Origin: PALSA-1296 sp037143335
GTDB lineage: Bacteria > Bacteroidota > Ignavibacteria > Palsa-1295
Length of the DNA stretch: 64,000 nt
Assembly (NCBI GenBank): GCA_037143335.1
Contig: JBAWZA010000016.1
Location: 1 to 64,000 of the forward strand
Direction of reading: 5' to 3'
Shown piece by piece: positions 54,694 through 63,415 of this stretch. Numbering within the stretch: the first letter of the stretch is position 1; each line of letters opens with the position of its first letter. The position numbers and the translations under genes were made by a program. A model generated the notes under the pieces. The model made no database searches, was not told where the DNA came from, and was given only the letters and a program-made list of their open reading frames with translations.

Positions 54694-56103
54694 TTACCCC
54701 ACTGCTTCCTTATCTGTGATTGCCGCCATCAACTCTGCTTCTGCTACGAGCTGACCGTCAACAAACGCTTGTCCGGCGAGTTGGAATGACTTGCCACGAT
54801 TCCGGATCAGCTTCACTTCAAATATGAGTTGATCTCCTGGGATAACTGGCTTGCGGAATTTTGCTTTGTCAATTGCCATGAAGAGCACAAGCTTTTTTTC
54901 GGGGTGTTCCATCGAGCCAAGCATGAGCATTCCGCCAGTTTGCGCCATTGCCTCTAAGATCAACACTCCCGGCATCACCGGCTTACCTGGAAAATGCCCT
55001 ACGAAAAATGGCTCGTTGAATGTGACATTTTTTAATCCGACAATCCTTTCAGCACCAACTTCAAGATCCATTTCCAAAATTCTATCGACTAAGAGCATCG
55101 GATAGCGATGCGGCATTGCATCTACGATCTGATTAATATCAAAGACGGGATTGCCCGGAGAATATTTTTTCAGCGTCGGTTTTTTATTTCTGAGGGCACG
55201 AAGTTTTCGAGCAAACTCTACATTCGCAGAATGTCCGGGTCGCGCAGCGAGAATTTGTGCTTGCATTGGTGCGCCAACGAGAGCGAGGTCGCCGAGAAGA
55301 TCGAGTAACTTATGTCGCGCAGGTTCATTTTTAAATCGCAACGGTTTATTATTAAGCGTACCATGCTTTCCCAAAATCACAGAGCCTTCAATGTGAAGTC
55401 GTTTGGTAAATTTGTCAAGCTCTGCTTGCGTAGGTTCGCCGTCAACGATCACAATTGCATTATCAAGACTTCCGCCTTTAATGAGTCCTTGCTCACGAAG
55501 CATCTCGACTTCATGTAAGAAACAAAATGTACGTGCACGAGCAAAATCTTTGACGAATTCTTTTTCGAGAGAAAATAATCCTGTATGCTGACTGCCGAGA
55601 GCAGGGTTATTGTAATCTACCATTACTGTCATTCGGTAATCATCGCGAAGTGGCAATGCGACGATCTCTGTTCCACGTTCTTCGTTCGAGTAGGAAATAG
55701 TCTCGTCTATTACTAGGAAATTGCGCTGAGCAGTTTGCTCTGTAAATCCAGCTTCAAGAAGTGTATTGACATACGGCTCGGCACTGCCATCGCCGATCGG
55801 AGGCTCGTTCGCGGTTAGTTCAATGCGGACGTTATCAATTTCAAGTCCGACAACTGCGGCTAAAACGTGCTCGACAGTATGAACACTTGCGCCGCTATGC
55901 GTTAGCGTCGTGCCCCGTGAAATATCGGTGACATAATCAACCACTGCTGGAATTTCAGGTGACCCACTGACATCTGTTCGGATAAACCGAATGCCATAAT
56001 TCTCTGGGGCTGGGTGAAATTCGATTGTGCTTGCATTGCCCGTATGTAGCCCTACGCCTTCAAGGCGCGCCACATTCCGAACGGTTCGCTGATTCGTACG
56101 CAT
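54694..56103 (-). CDS. lpxC: Bifunctional LpxC deacetylase/FabZ dehydratase
   Basis: A 469-residue fused enzyme from ATG 56103 (MRTNQRTVRNVARLEGVGLHTG); the frame continues upstream without similarity. LpxC (about 1-300) shows zinc ligands in HTVEHVLAA and ARHKLLDLLGD. FabZ (about 320-469) shows MPHRYPMLLVD and HFPGKPVMPGVLILEAMAQ with the His and Glu pair. LpxC commits UDP-acyl-GlcNAc to lipid A; FabZ dehydrates 3-hydroxyacyl-ACP, the same acyl pool. This fusion is typical of Bacteroidota/Chlorobiota. Confidence 0.95.
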   Translation of the reverse strand: MRTNQRTVRNVARLEGVGLHTGNASTIEFHPAPENYGIRFIRTDVSGSPEIPAVVDYVTDISRGTTLTHSGASVHTVEHVLAAVVGLEIDNVRIELTANEPPIGDGSAEPYVNTLLEAGFTEQTAQRNFLVIDETISYSNEERGTEIVALPLRDDYRMTVMVDYNNPALGSQHTGLFSLEKEFVKDFARARTFCFLHEVEMLREQGLIKGGSLDNAIVIVDGEPTQAELDKFTKRLHIEGSVILGKHGTLNNKPLRFKNEPARHKLLDLLGDLALVGAPMQAQILAARPGHSANVEFARKLRALRNKKPTLKKYSPGNPVFDINQIVDAMPHRYPMLLVDRILEMDLEVGAERIVGLKNVTFNEPFFVGHFPGKPVMPGVLILEAMAQTGGMLMLGSMEHPEKKLVLFMAIDKAKFRKPVIPGDQLIFEVKLIRNRGKSFQLAGQAFVDGQLVAEAELMAAITDKEAVG

Positions 56104-56412
56104 AAATTCTTGCTTGCAATTATAGATTGCACTAAACACATATTTGGTGGTTTGGGTTGTTTGAGTTCTCGGGTGAGCCTTATAGGTTGTACACCTCCCA
56201 TTACGAGCTTGGAAGAAGCAGCTTCGCATTCACGAGATCAATCATGCTTCGAGCGCCGAGTACGCAAGGAGTAGAGCATGGATTAGTGGACTTCAGTGTC
56301 CGCACAAGTAAGTAGAAATTCTCGTAAATCCCCGCCCCCCTAATTTTTTGCTTAATTTTGCAAGGGAATGATTTGTTGTACCGTGGCTTTACCTGACTAT
56401 ATTCAGAACATA
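56104..56412. other. Divergent intergenic region upstream of lpxC
   Basis: No gene is seen. TAATTTTG at 56353-56360 is a TANNTTTG element pointing to the TPR lipoprotein gene. A C-run at 56333-56339 lies just before it. Confidence 0.45.
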
Positions 56413-57216
56413 ATGCTCAGACGTTCAGGAGGAATTTTTTATTTCGGCGCCGCTGTGGCGATGTTGGTGATGCTTTCAAGTTGCCGGACATCCCAGCAAA
56501 CAAGGCGTGGAAGTACGACGAACACGCGAAATGCTACGAATGCCCAACCTACTGTAAAGCAGCAGATGGACTCCATGCTGATGATCCAAGATAAACTCTT
56601 TACGATCATAGATACCTTAGCAGGCGTTGTCGCTCAAGATCGGATGAGGATTCATTCGCTCGAAATTGAGATCTCGAAACTTCATAATCTCTTAGATCAG
56701 CGGAATGTCGGAAGCTACCCCGCTCCTGCGACACCACCTGTAACTGCGCCATCTCGCGGAGGTTATACGGCTCCGCCACCTTTGGATTATTCGGCTCATT
56801 CAGCCGAATCAACTCCATCAACTCAGACTCCACCACCGTCATCACCTGTTAATGAAAAATATAGCGCAGCTCTGAAATTATTTAACGACGGGAAATATAT
56901 GGATGCGCTCACTTCGTTCGATGAACTCGTTCGGACTGATGGCAACTCCGACTACGCTCCGAACTATGCTTATTGGAAAGGCGAATCACTCTACGCACTT
57001 AGCCAATACGATGAGGCTATCAGGACATTCCATGATTTGCTCAACAAATACCCCTCATCAAACAAAGCTGATGATGCTGAATACAAAATCGGAACGTCGT
57101 ACGAAAAGTTAGGAGATAAGATGAATGCGGCTACTGCATACCAACGTCTTATCTTGAGTTATCCGCAAAGCGAGTACCGTGCACGCGCAGAATCGCGGCT
57201 GAATAAATTAAAGTAA
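56413..57216 (+). CDS. YbgF/CpoB-like lipoprotein with TPR repeats
   Basis: A 267-residue lipoprotein from ATG 56413 (signal MLRRSGGIFYFGAA, lipobox LSSC). A coiled-coil region (DKLFTIIDTLAGVVAQDRMRIHSL) and Pro-rich linker precede three TPR units (NEKYSAALKLFNDGKYMDALTSFDEL, YALSQYDEAIRTFHDLL, KADDAEYKIGTSYEKLGDKMNAATA). This is the CpoB/YbgF order; those proteins link outer-membrane constriction with peptidoglycan synthesis. The tol-pal genes are not adjacent. Confidence 0.83.
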   Translation: MLRRSGGIFYFGAAVAMLVMLSSCRTSQQTRRGSTTNTRNATNAQPTVKQQMDSMLMIQDKLFTIIDTLAGVVAQDRMRIHSLEIEISKLHNLLDQRNVGSYPAPATPPVTAPSRGGYTAPPPLDYSAHSAESTPSTQTPPPSSPVNEKYSAALKLFNDGKYMDALTSFDELVRTDGNSDYAPNYAYWKGESLYALSQYDEAIRTFHDLLNKYPSSNKADDAEYKIGTSYEKLGDKMNAATAYQRLILSYPQSEYRARAESRLNKLK

Positions 57217-57271
57217 TAAATCTTACAGGCAAAACGTACGAGAAAAATTTTACAACTAAACACCGGAGATC

Positions 57272-58084
57272 ATGAACAAGAAATATGCGATCTTACTAAT
57301 AGCTTCCACATTGCTGCCACTATCGAAACTGGCTGCACAAACCAACGGTGGAGCGACAGATCAATCTCAAGCGACCATCTTGAGCGCTCGGCTATCCACT
57401 GGCTTCGGAATCGGAAGAGCACGTGAGAGCCTCGGAGCCAATGGCTCTGACGCTGTGTGGTGGAGCACTGGACAAGGAATGAAATTGGATGCGGCGCTCG
57501 ATTTGCCGTTGTTACCAGTGGAAATGCTTAACTCGGGCGGTGATGAGAATGATGCTGAAAGGAATTCTGTCATCGGAATAGAACTCGAACTCGGATCGGG
57601 ATATCATTTTTCTACGGGCGGAAAATATACGAGCGGTTCGCAAACAGTTTCGAGAACCTACTGCTACGTACCACTGACGCTCGGCTTTAATGTTCGGGCA
57701 AGTTTCGGTGCTGGTAGCCCATCTATATATATCGGCGCAGGTGGCGGCACACATTGGAAATGTATTTACGAAGATAATATCACGATTGCAAACTCAAGCA
57801 CGACTATTCTCAATAAGTATGATCCACCTCTTCCGTTTGAACTATACGGACAATTGGGACTGGAAATTCCGCTTCTCTATACACCCGAGGATGGCAATAG
57901 CTTGATGGATTTATTTATCCAAGCCCGATTCGAAGAAGCCACGAATTACATCTACGATTACGAATCGAAAGTTTCGACTCCTTCAGCTACGAGCACGACT
58001 GTCGTAACCGTCTCGGGGGCAGGTCACGGCGAGTCTGCATCGAATGTTGCATTCGCACTTGGCATCAAGTTTAACATCTACTAA
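57272..58084 (+). CDS. Outer-membrane beta-barrel-like protein
   Basis: A 270-residue exported protein (signal peptide ending KLAAQ). Alternating hydrophobic strands (ARLSTGFGIGRARES, GIELELGSGYHF, YVPLTLGFNVRASFG, VAFALGIKFNIY at the C-terminus) fit a small barrel with a terminal aromatic. I cannot name its family. It lies between two TPR lipoprotein genes in the same direction. Confidence 0.65.
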   Translation: MNKKYAILLIASTLLPLSKLAAQTNGGATDQSQATILSARLSTGFGIGRARESLGANGSDAVWWSTGQGMKLDAALDLPLLPVEMLNSGGDENDAERNSVIGIELELGSGYHFSTGGKYTSGSQTVSRTYCYVPLTLGFNVRASFGAGSPSIYIGAGGGTHWKCIYEDNITIANSSTTILNKYDPPLPFELYGQLGLEIPLLYTPEDGNSLMDLFIQARFEEATNYIYDYESKVSTPSATSTTVVTVSGAGHGESASNVAFALGIKFNIY

Positions 58085-58092
58085 TAAGGAGC

Positions 58093-58752
58093 ATGACAAT
58101 GAAATTCAAATCAACTCTACTCGCGCTCTTTATTATTGCATCGGCACTCGCACTTGGTTCGTGCCGTTCGAGAGCATCAAAAAGCAAAACGGCAAGCTCA
58201 AAAACCAAACCTGCTCAGACAGCTACAACTACCGGTCCCTCGTCGCAGCAAGTGATGTCAAAAGCCGATAGTGTGCTTGCAAAAGTGAACGCTCTCTCGC
58301 AAGAACCGAGGGATATGCCACCACCTGTGATGGCTGATGATTATCCAAAGACACCGTGGGGTTCGAACATTATTCCGAAACCAGATTTAACGGCTTACTC
58401 AACGTATGAAGCTGGTCTCGGGAATTACACCAATGGCGAGTACGAAAAAGCGATTGGCGATTTTTCGGATGTCGTTGTGAATGGTCGTCCAATTGAAGCC
58501 GTGCCCGGAGCCTACTATTGGATGGGCGAGTGCTATTTCGCGATGGAGCGATTCGCTGAATCACTTCCGTATTTTGAATATACAGTCAAAGCGGGACCAA
58601 CATTCAAACGCGAATCAGCTCTCTACAAACTTGCACGCGCCAATAATAGCATGGGAAATTCCCAAGCCGCAGGGATGTGGTACGAACGCCTCATGACTGA
58701 ATATCCCAAATCATCGTACGGTGCAAAACTGAAGAAGTTGGGGGTAAGGTAA
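58093..58752 (+). CDS. TPR lipoprotein
   Basis: A 219-residue lipoprotein (ATG at 58093 or 58099; lipobox LGSC, Cys near 23). Ser/Lys-rich linker, then TPR units (STYEAGLGNYTNGEYEKAIGDFSDVV, YYWMGECYFAMERFAESLPYFEYTV, ALYKLARANNSMGNSQAAGMWYERL). It resembles the upstream YbgF-like protein and starts eight bases after the barrel gene, suggesting one three-gene unit at the cell envelope. Confidence 0.78.
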   Translation: MTMKFKSTLLALFIIASALALGSCRSRASKSKTASSKTKPAQTATTTGPSSQQVMSKADSVLAKVNALSQEPRDMPPPVMADDYPKTPWGSNIIPKPDLTAYSTYEAGLGNYTNGEYEKAIGDFSDVVVNGRPIEAVPGAYYWMGECYFAMERFAESLPYFEYTVKAGPTFKRESALYKLARANNSMGNSQAAGMWYERLMTEYPKSSYGAKLKKLGVR

Positions 58753-58791
58753 CGCCCAATTCTAACATAAACTTCTCTTAGCTTCTATCTG

Positions 58792-58827
58792 ATACCCCAA
58801 GGCTTACGCCTTGGGGTATTTATTTTT
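58792..58827 (+). terminator. Terminator after the envelope gene trio
   Basis: TACCCCAAGGC pairs with GCCTTGGGGTA around TTAC, followed by T-rich sequence. Confidence 0.9.
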
Positions 58828-58932
58828 CCTACAACTTCCTCTTGGTGAGCGGGTTCTCCTTAAGAGCATACTTTACCGAGCACTTTTTCTATTGTGAGAT
58901 TTAGTGCTAGTTTCCAATCATACTGTTAGATT

Positions 58933-60585
58933 GTGAGAATAATAGGGATAAAGAAAAATTCAAAAGGAGAGAACACGAATCTCTTCGCCTCATTGTGGCT
59001 CCTTGGGCTGGCTACATTTTTCTTCTCCTCAATCGGCCAAGATGCACCTCTCCGTTTAGAGTGGCATCGGCAGTTCAATAGATTATTTTGGGATGGCACA
59101 CTTTACCCACACTGGCTACCTGAATCTTTTTCCGGATTTGGTTCGCCGACATTTTATTTTTATCCGCCGTTAGTTTTTTGGATTGGTGCAATCCTGAATC
59201 CGAATAATATACTATCGCCCGAATACTCCAATCAGATTGCTTCCTTTCTTGCAATCATCCTTTCTGGTTGGACGATGTATCTCTATCTCAAACGTTATGG
59301 GAAGGAGAAGAAAATTACTCTCGTATGTGCGGCGTTTTATGCCGTCCATCCGTATCGCATACTCGACTCCGTTGTTCGGAGTGCCACTAGTGAGCACTTT
59401 GCATTTGTGTTTATTCCGCTTGTTCTGATTGCGTTGGATTCCTTGCTTTCAATAGAGAAGGATTACACGTGGCGAAGTTACTTTTATTTTACCGTTGGAT
59501 TCACGGGTTTAATTCTTACGAATATTCCCTCGACAGTTATTATGTCAGTCGCTGCTCTACTATATCTCGCAGTTCAGTCCAAGAAACTGAGCTTGCAACG
59601 GCTCACTCCTCTATTCTTGAGTGCGATAACCGTGTTGTGCATTACATCTTTTTATACGTTCCCGATTCTGGAGCTTCGAGATTCTGTGATGCTTGACAGG
59701 TTTGCCAACTACGGTAAACTCTACGGTAGCACTAATTACATATTGATTGATCTTTTTAGCAAACATTTCAAGTTCATGTTGACCCTTGCTCTGGTGTTGA
59801 CTTTTGCACTCTACGGATTTATTCAAGCCATGCGCGATCAATCTTTCCGAACTGCATCTGCGCAGAACCGCTCGTGGATTGCACTTGCCGTGTTAGCATT
59901 GCTGATGCAGATCCCATATTTACAATCTGCTTTAAGTGCTGTCCTTCCACTCTCCTCTACAATCCAATTCTCCTGGAGATGGTTATTATTACTCGTGCCA
60001 TTTGCCTCTATCGTCATCATACAGAGATGGAAAGCGAAGGGGAATGCTAATGTTCTTATTGCTGGACTGGTGCTCTCCATACTTTTGATTGGAGTACGAT
60101 TATATTACTACCACCATCTACGCACCTCCACAGAAGCATGGAAAGAGGGACCGGAATACCTTTCAAAATACTCTGACACAGATCCATGGAAAGCGGCAGC
60201 CGCCTTCGAACGCCATTCGCAAGAACCAATGTTTGTTCCTGACCGAGTAATCGAATTACCTGCCGAGAAAATATCTCTTACCCAAAACAAATCTTATTCG
60301 TGGATTATGCAGTCCAATTTACTTCGCCCGCTGAAAGTTACTTTCCACGAACAATATTTTCCGCTTTGGAAGTTATTCTCGGAGACATCTCTTCCGAATC
60401 TCGGGACTGATAGCCTTGCACGGCTGACTGCCATACTACCAGCCGGGAATAATTCATATACTCTTACAATAGGTAAATCACACACCAGCGGTGTATCTTC
60501 TGCCCTCACAATTTTAGGGATACTTGCTTTCGTAATCACATCCAGCATAGCTGTTACGAAAAAATACCCCACATCGGCGGAATGA
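58933..60585 (+). CDS. Multi-pass membrane protein, GT-C-like (PTPS-related family)
   Basis: A 550-residue protein from GTG 58933 with about twelve hydrophobic segments. An early periplasmic loop (RLFWDGTLYPHWLPESFSGFGSPTFYFYPPLVFWIG) is the hallmark of a large membrane family annotated as 6-pyruvoyl-tetrahydropterin-synthase-related; despite the name it looks like a GT-C glycosyltransferase using lipid-linked sugars. It ends with a soluble domain near 410-500 and a last membrane span. Acceptor and donor are unknown. The nearby real PTPS gene at 62584 is probably a coincidence. Confidence 0.72.
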   Translation: MRIIGIKKNSKGENTNLFASLWLLGLATFFFSSIGQDAPLRLEWHRQFNRLFWDGTLYPHWLPESFSGFGSPTFYFYPPLVFWIGAILNPNNILSPEYSNQIASFLAIILSGWTMYLYLKRYGKEKKITLVCAAFYAVHPYRILDSVVRSATSEHFAFVFIPLVLIALDSLLSIEKDYTWRSYFYFTVGFTGLILTNIPSTVIMSVAALLYLAVQSKKLSLQRLTPLFLSAITVLCITSFYTFPILELRDSVMLDRFANYGKLYGSTNYILIDLFSKHFKFMLTLALVLTFALYGFIQAMRDQSFRTASAQNRSWIALAVLALLMQIPYLQSALSAVLPLSSTIQFSWRWLLLLVPFASIVIIQRWKAKGNANVLIAGLVLSILLIGVRLYYYHHLRTSTEAWKEGPEYLSKYSDTDPWKAAAAFERHSQEPMFVPDRVIELPAEKISLTQNKSYSWIMQSNLLRPLKVTFHEQYFPLWKLFSETSLPNLGTDSLARLTAILPAGNNSYTLTIGKSHTSGVSSALTILGILAFVITSSIAVTKKYPTSAE

Positions 60586-60644
60586 TAAATCCCCTCAATA
60601 GGTTACTTTAACCTCTGATTTTCCATTCATTTTTTTTATTAGAT

Positions 60645-61832
60645 ATGAATAAATTTTATACAAGCGTTTTGCTTGCTCTCAGTTCGGTATTTATTTTTTC
60701 GGCATGTAAAAAAGAAGGTGCTGCCGAAGGTAATGAAATTCTCATTGGCGAGTATGCCTCGATGACGGGACAGACGGCAACGTTTGGGCAGTCATCGCAT
60801 AATGGTACAGTCCTTGCAGTTGATGATATCAACGCTGCCGGCGGTATCAATGGCAAGCAGATTAAATTAATTTCTGAAGACGATCAATCAAAAGCTGAAG
60901 ATGCGGTGAGCGCAGTACAGAAGCTTCTGAATCGTGATCGCGTTTCGGCGATTCTTGGCGAAGTTGCCTCAAGCCGTTCGAAGGCTGGTGGACCGATTGC
61001 ACAAAAAGCAAAAATCCCGATGATCTCGCCCGCTTCGACGAATGAAGATGTGACCAAGATCGGGGATTATGTTTTCCGTATTTGTTTTATTGACCCGTTC
61101 CAAGGTGAAGCCATTGCTAACTTTGGCATGAAGACACTTCACGCTAAGCGCGCAGCAATCCTACTTGATACCAAACAAGATTACTCTATCGGGCTTGCAA
61201 ATTCTTTCCGCGAGACCGTTCGTAAGAATGGTGGCGAGATTGTTGGTGAGCAGGCATACTCATCAGGCGATAAAGATTTCCGCGCAGCACTCACTTCGAT
61301 TCGCGCCGCTAATCCTGAGATGATTTTTATCCCTGGCTATTATGGCGAAGTCTCACTTATCGTTCGTCAAGCTCGCGAACTTGGAATCACAGTTCCACTT
61401 CTTGGTGGCGACGGATGGGATTCGCCTGAGTTGACAAAGGGTGCAGAAAAAGATTTTAATGGGACATATTTTTCAAATCACTTTTCTACTGAAGATCCAG
61501 ATCCTGCCGTTCAAGGCTTTATGAAGAAATATACTGCGAAGTATCACTCTGACCCAGATGCAATGGCAGCGCTCGGATACGATGCCGCGAATATTCTTGC
61601 TGATGCAATCAAACGCGCAGGCGGAACGGACGGCGCAAAACTCCGCGATGCAATCGCCGCTACAAAAAATTATGCAGGAGTTACAGGCTCAATCACGATT
61701 GACGCAAACCGTAATGCTTCCAAGCCACTGACCATCCTCCAGATCGTTGAAGGCAAATATCATTTCGCCCAACGCATCAGCGCCACTGGCGAACCAATGA
61801 CCGAGTTCAAGAAGGTGGAAGCAGGGAAGTAA
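60645..61832 (+). CDS. Branched-chain amino acid ABC-transporter substrate-binding lipoprotein
   Basis: A 395-residue type I periplasmic binding protein with lipobox IFSAC (Cys 21). The family segments are IGEYASMTGQTATFGQSSHNG, VAVDDINAAGGINGKQIKL, ASSRSKAGGPIAQKAKIPMISPAST and DGWDSPELTKG. Family members bind Leu/Ile/Val or related amides. No permease or ATPase genes are adjacent, so the partner transporter is elsewhere. A terminator follows. Confidence 0.9.
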   Translation: MNKFYTSVLLALSSVFIFSACKKEGAAEGNEILIGEYASMTGQTATFGQSSHNGTVLAVDDINAAGGINGKQIKLISEDDQSKAEDAVSAVQKLLNRDRVSAILGEVASSRSKAGGPIAQKAKIPMISPASTNEDVTKIGDYVFRICFIDPFQGEAIANFGMKTLHAKRAAILLDTKQDYSIGLANSFRETVRKNGGEIVGEQAYSSGDKDFRAALTSIRAANPEMIFIPGYYGEVSLIVRQARELGITVPLLGGDGWDSPELTKGAEKDFNGTYFSNHFSTEDPDPAVQGFMKKYTAKYHSDPDAMAALGYDAANILADAIKRAGGTDGAKLRDAIAATKNYAGVTGSITIDANRNASKPLTILQIVEGKYHFAQRISATGEPMTEFKKVEAGK

Positions 61833-61853
61833 GACTTTTTTAGTTTTATCTAC

Positions 61854-61888
61854 ACCCGATACATTGATTGATGTATCGGGTTTTTTTT
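61854..61888 (+). terminator. Terminator after the binding-protein gene
   Basis: ACCCGATACAT pairs with ATGTATCGGGT around TGATTG, followed by T8. It also lies at the end of the convergent folE. Confidence 0.92.
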
Positions 61889-62591
61889 ATCCCAAATTCC
61901 CACCTATCAACGTCAAGAACTCCATCCGTGTTTTGGAGTCTTTGAAATTGCCGAACATCGCACTGGTAGTGGTGACGGAATTTTGCTTTTCGACCCCGCG
62001 CATCATCATGCACATGTGTCTGGCTTCGGTGACGATTGCTACGCCGTGAGGATTGAGGTATTCCATTAGCGTCTCCCCAATCTGGTGTGTCATTCTTTCC
62101 TGAACTTGCAGACGGCGCGAGAACACCTCGACGATTCTCGGAATTTTTGATAAGCCTACGATTCTGCCATTGGGAATATATGCCACGTGTGCCTTCCCAA
62201 AGAACGGAAGCATGTGATGTTCACACATCGAAAAGAAATCTATATTCTTCACGATTACCATCTCTTCCGTTTTCTCGGTGAAGATGGCGCCGTTCAAGAC
62301 TTTTTCTATATCCATGTTGTACCCCGATGTAAGAAACCGGAGTGATTTTGCTACGCGATGGGGTGTGCGCTTGAGTCCGCACCGATCGGGGTCTTCGCCA
62401 AGTTCTGTTAAAAGCGAGTGAGTCAGTGCTCGGAGCATCGGTTCGGACTCGGATGACTCCTTCGAGTAGGGCACTTCATCTCCACCATGATCGAGTTCTT
62501 CGATCTCGTCGTGGCTCAGGTGCGAAAGTGATTCTAATGGTCCGGGTAGTGTGGTTACTGGTGTCATACGTTTCGTTTGCTGTTCAATCAT
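61887..62591 (-). CDS. folE: GTP cyclohydrolase I
   Basis: A 234-residue enzyme that opens GTP to 7,8-dihydroneopterin triphosphate for folate, or for queuosine. The zinc and active-site motifs are CEHHMLPF (about residue 123) and HMCMMMRGV (about 194). A 45-residue acidic N-terminal extension is not part of the catalytic core. Its start overlaps the queD stop by eight bases, so both are co-translated. Confidence 0.95.
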   Translation of the reverse strand: MIEQQTKRMTPVTTLPGPLESLSHLSHDEIEELDHGGDEVPYSKESSESEPMLRALTHSLLTELGEDPDRCGLKRTPHRVAKSLRFLTSGYNMDIEKVLNGAIFTEKTEEMVIVKNIDFFSMCEHHMLPFFGKAHVAYIPNGRIVGLSKIPRIVEVFSRRLQVQERMTHQIGETLMEYLNPHGVAIVTEARHMCMMMRGVEKQNSVTTTSAMFGNFKDSKTRMEFLTLIGGNLG

Positions 62592-63042
62592 TCATAACAA
62601 GTTCAGATTCTTCATATCGAGGTATTTCGGGGATGGGTTCTCCGCGATACTCTACAAAATTATTTTCGCTCTCAAAAAGTTTTATGGAGTAGAGCTTGCC
62701 GGCTGTGATCTGTGGTTTGAGCATGTTCCAAAATACTACTGCGACATTCTCGGCAGTTGGGATGATTCCCAAGAGTTCGGGCACGTCAAAGTTGAGATGT
62801 TTATGATCAACCTTATCTATTATATACTCATCGAGAATATCGGATAGCTTTTTGAGATCAATGACATATCCAGTTCCAGGGTCAGGACTCCCGGCTACCG
62901 TCACCTCAATCACATAATTATGCCCATGCCCCTTGGGATTGTTGCACTTATCAAAGACTTGTTCATTTTTTTGCGCTGAGTACGAAGGATTATAGAGCCT
63001 GTGTGCGGCTGAGAAGTGTGCCTTGCGTGTGACATAAATCAT
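62584..63042 (-). CDS. queD: 6-carboxy-tetrahydropterin synthase
   Basis: A 152-residue PTPS-family enzyme. Zinc His ligands are in SAAHRL (residues 11-16) and GHGHNY (about 38-43), with the catalytic Cys in DKCNNPKGHGH and the Glu in TAENVAVVFW. It uses dihydroneopterin triphosphate from FolE, the first two steps of queuosine synthesis. True PTPS for biopterin is the alternative. No queC or queE is in the window. Confidence 0.92.
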   Translation of the reverse strand: MIYVTRKAHFSAAHRLYNPSYSAQKNEQVFDKCNNPKGHGHNYVIEVTVAGSPDPGTGYVIDLKKLSDILDEYIIDKVDHKHLNFDVPELLGIIPTAENVAVVFWNMLKPQITAGKLYSIKLFESENNFVEYRGEPIPEIPRYEESELVMND

Positions 63043-63201
63043 AATACGTCCAATATACGAGCGTTAAAGTATCGGGTTTCTCCTAACAGTAATCAAGACA
63101 AGATGGTTAGTGAAGCCTCATCCAAGCACCAAAATGAGTCCGTTTGGCACATTTCTACCTATTGTGTTGTGCTCACGACTGAGTACCCTAAAGTCGGTTT
63201 T

Positions 63202-63233
63202 TTTGTGACGGGGAAAAATATTTCGTATATTTG
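63202..63233 (+). promoter_or_regulatory. Bacteroidota-type promoter for the last gene
   Basis: TTTG at 63202-63205 and TATATTTG at 63226-63233 are 20 bases apart, an exact fit to TTTG-N20-TANNTTTG. The next ATG is at 63416, so the leader would be about 175 bases. Confidence 0.6.
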
Positions 63234-63415
63234 ATGTTCGAGTATGGTGCCAAAGTGCCAAAAGTCCGCAAAATTCTGTGGGCTGTGTCACACATTGGCT
63301 TTCTCGGGTGTCATAGTTACGATAGGACTGCTTTTAATCCAGTGTTGGTGGGTTAAAAGGCTCAAATTTTTAAATTGCTTTCTTTTCCAACTACTAAATA
63401 CTATTGTTTACAGCC

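Noticed and set aside
58933..63042. A biopterin cluster joining the PTPS-related membrane protein with folE and the PTPS-family gene
   Set aside because: The membrane protein shares only a misleading family name; an unrelated binding-protein gene and a terminator lie between.
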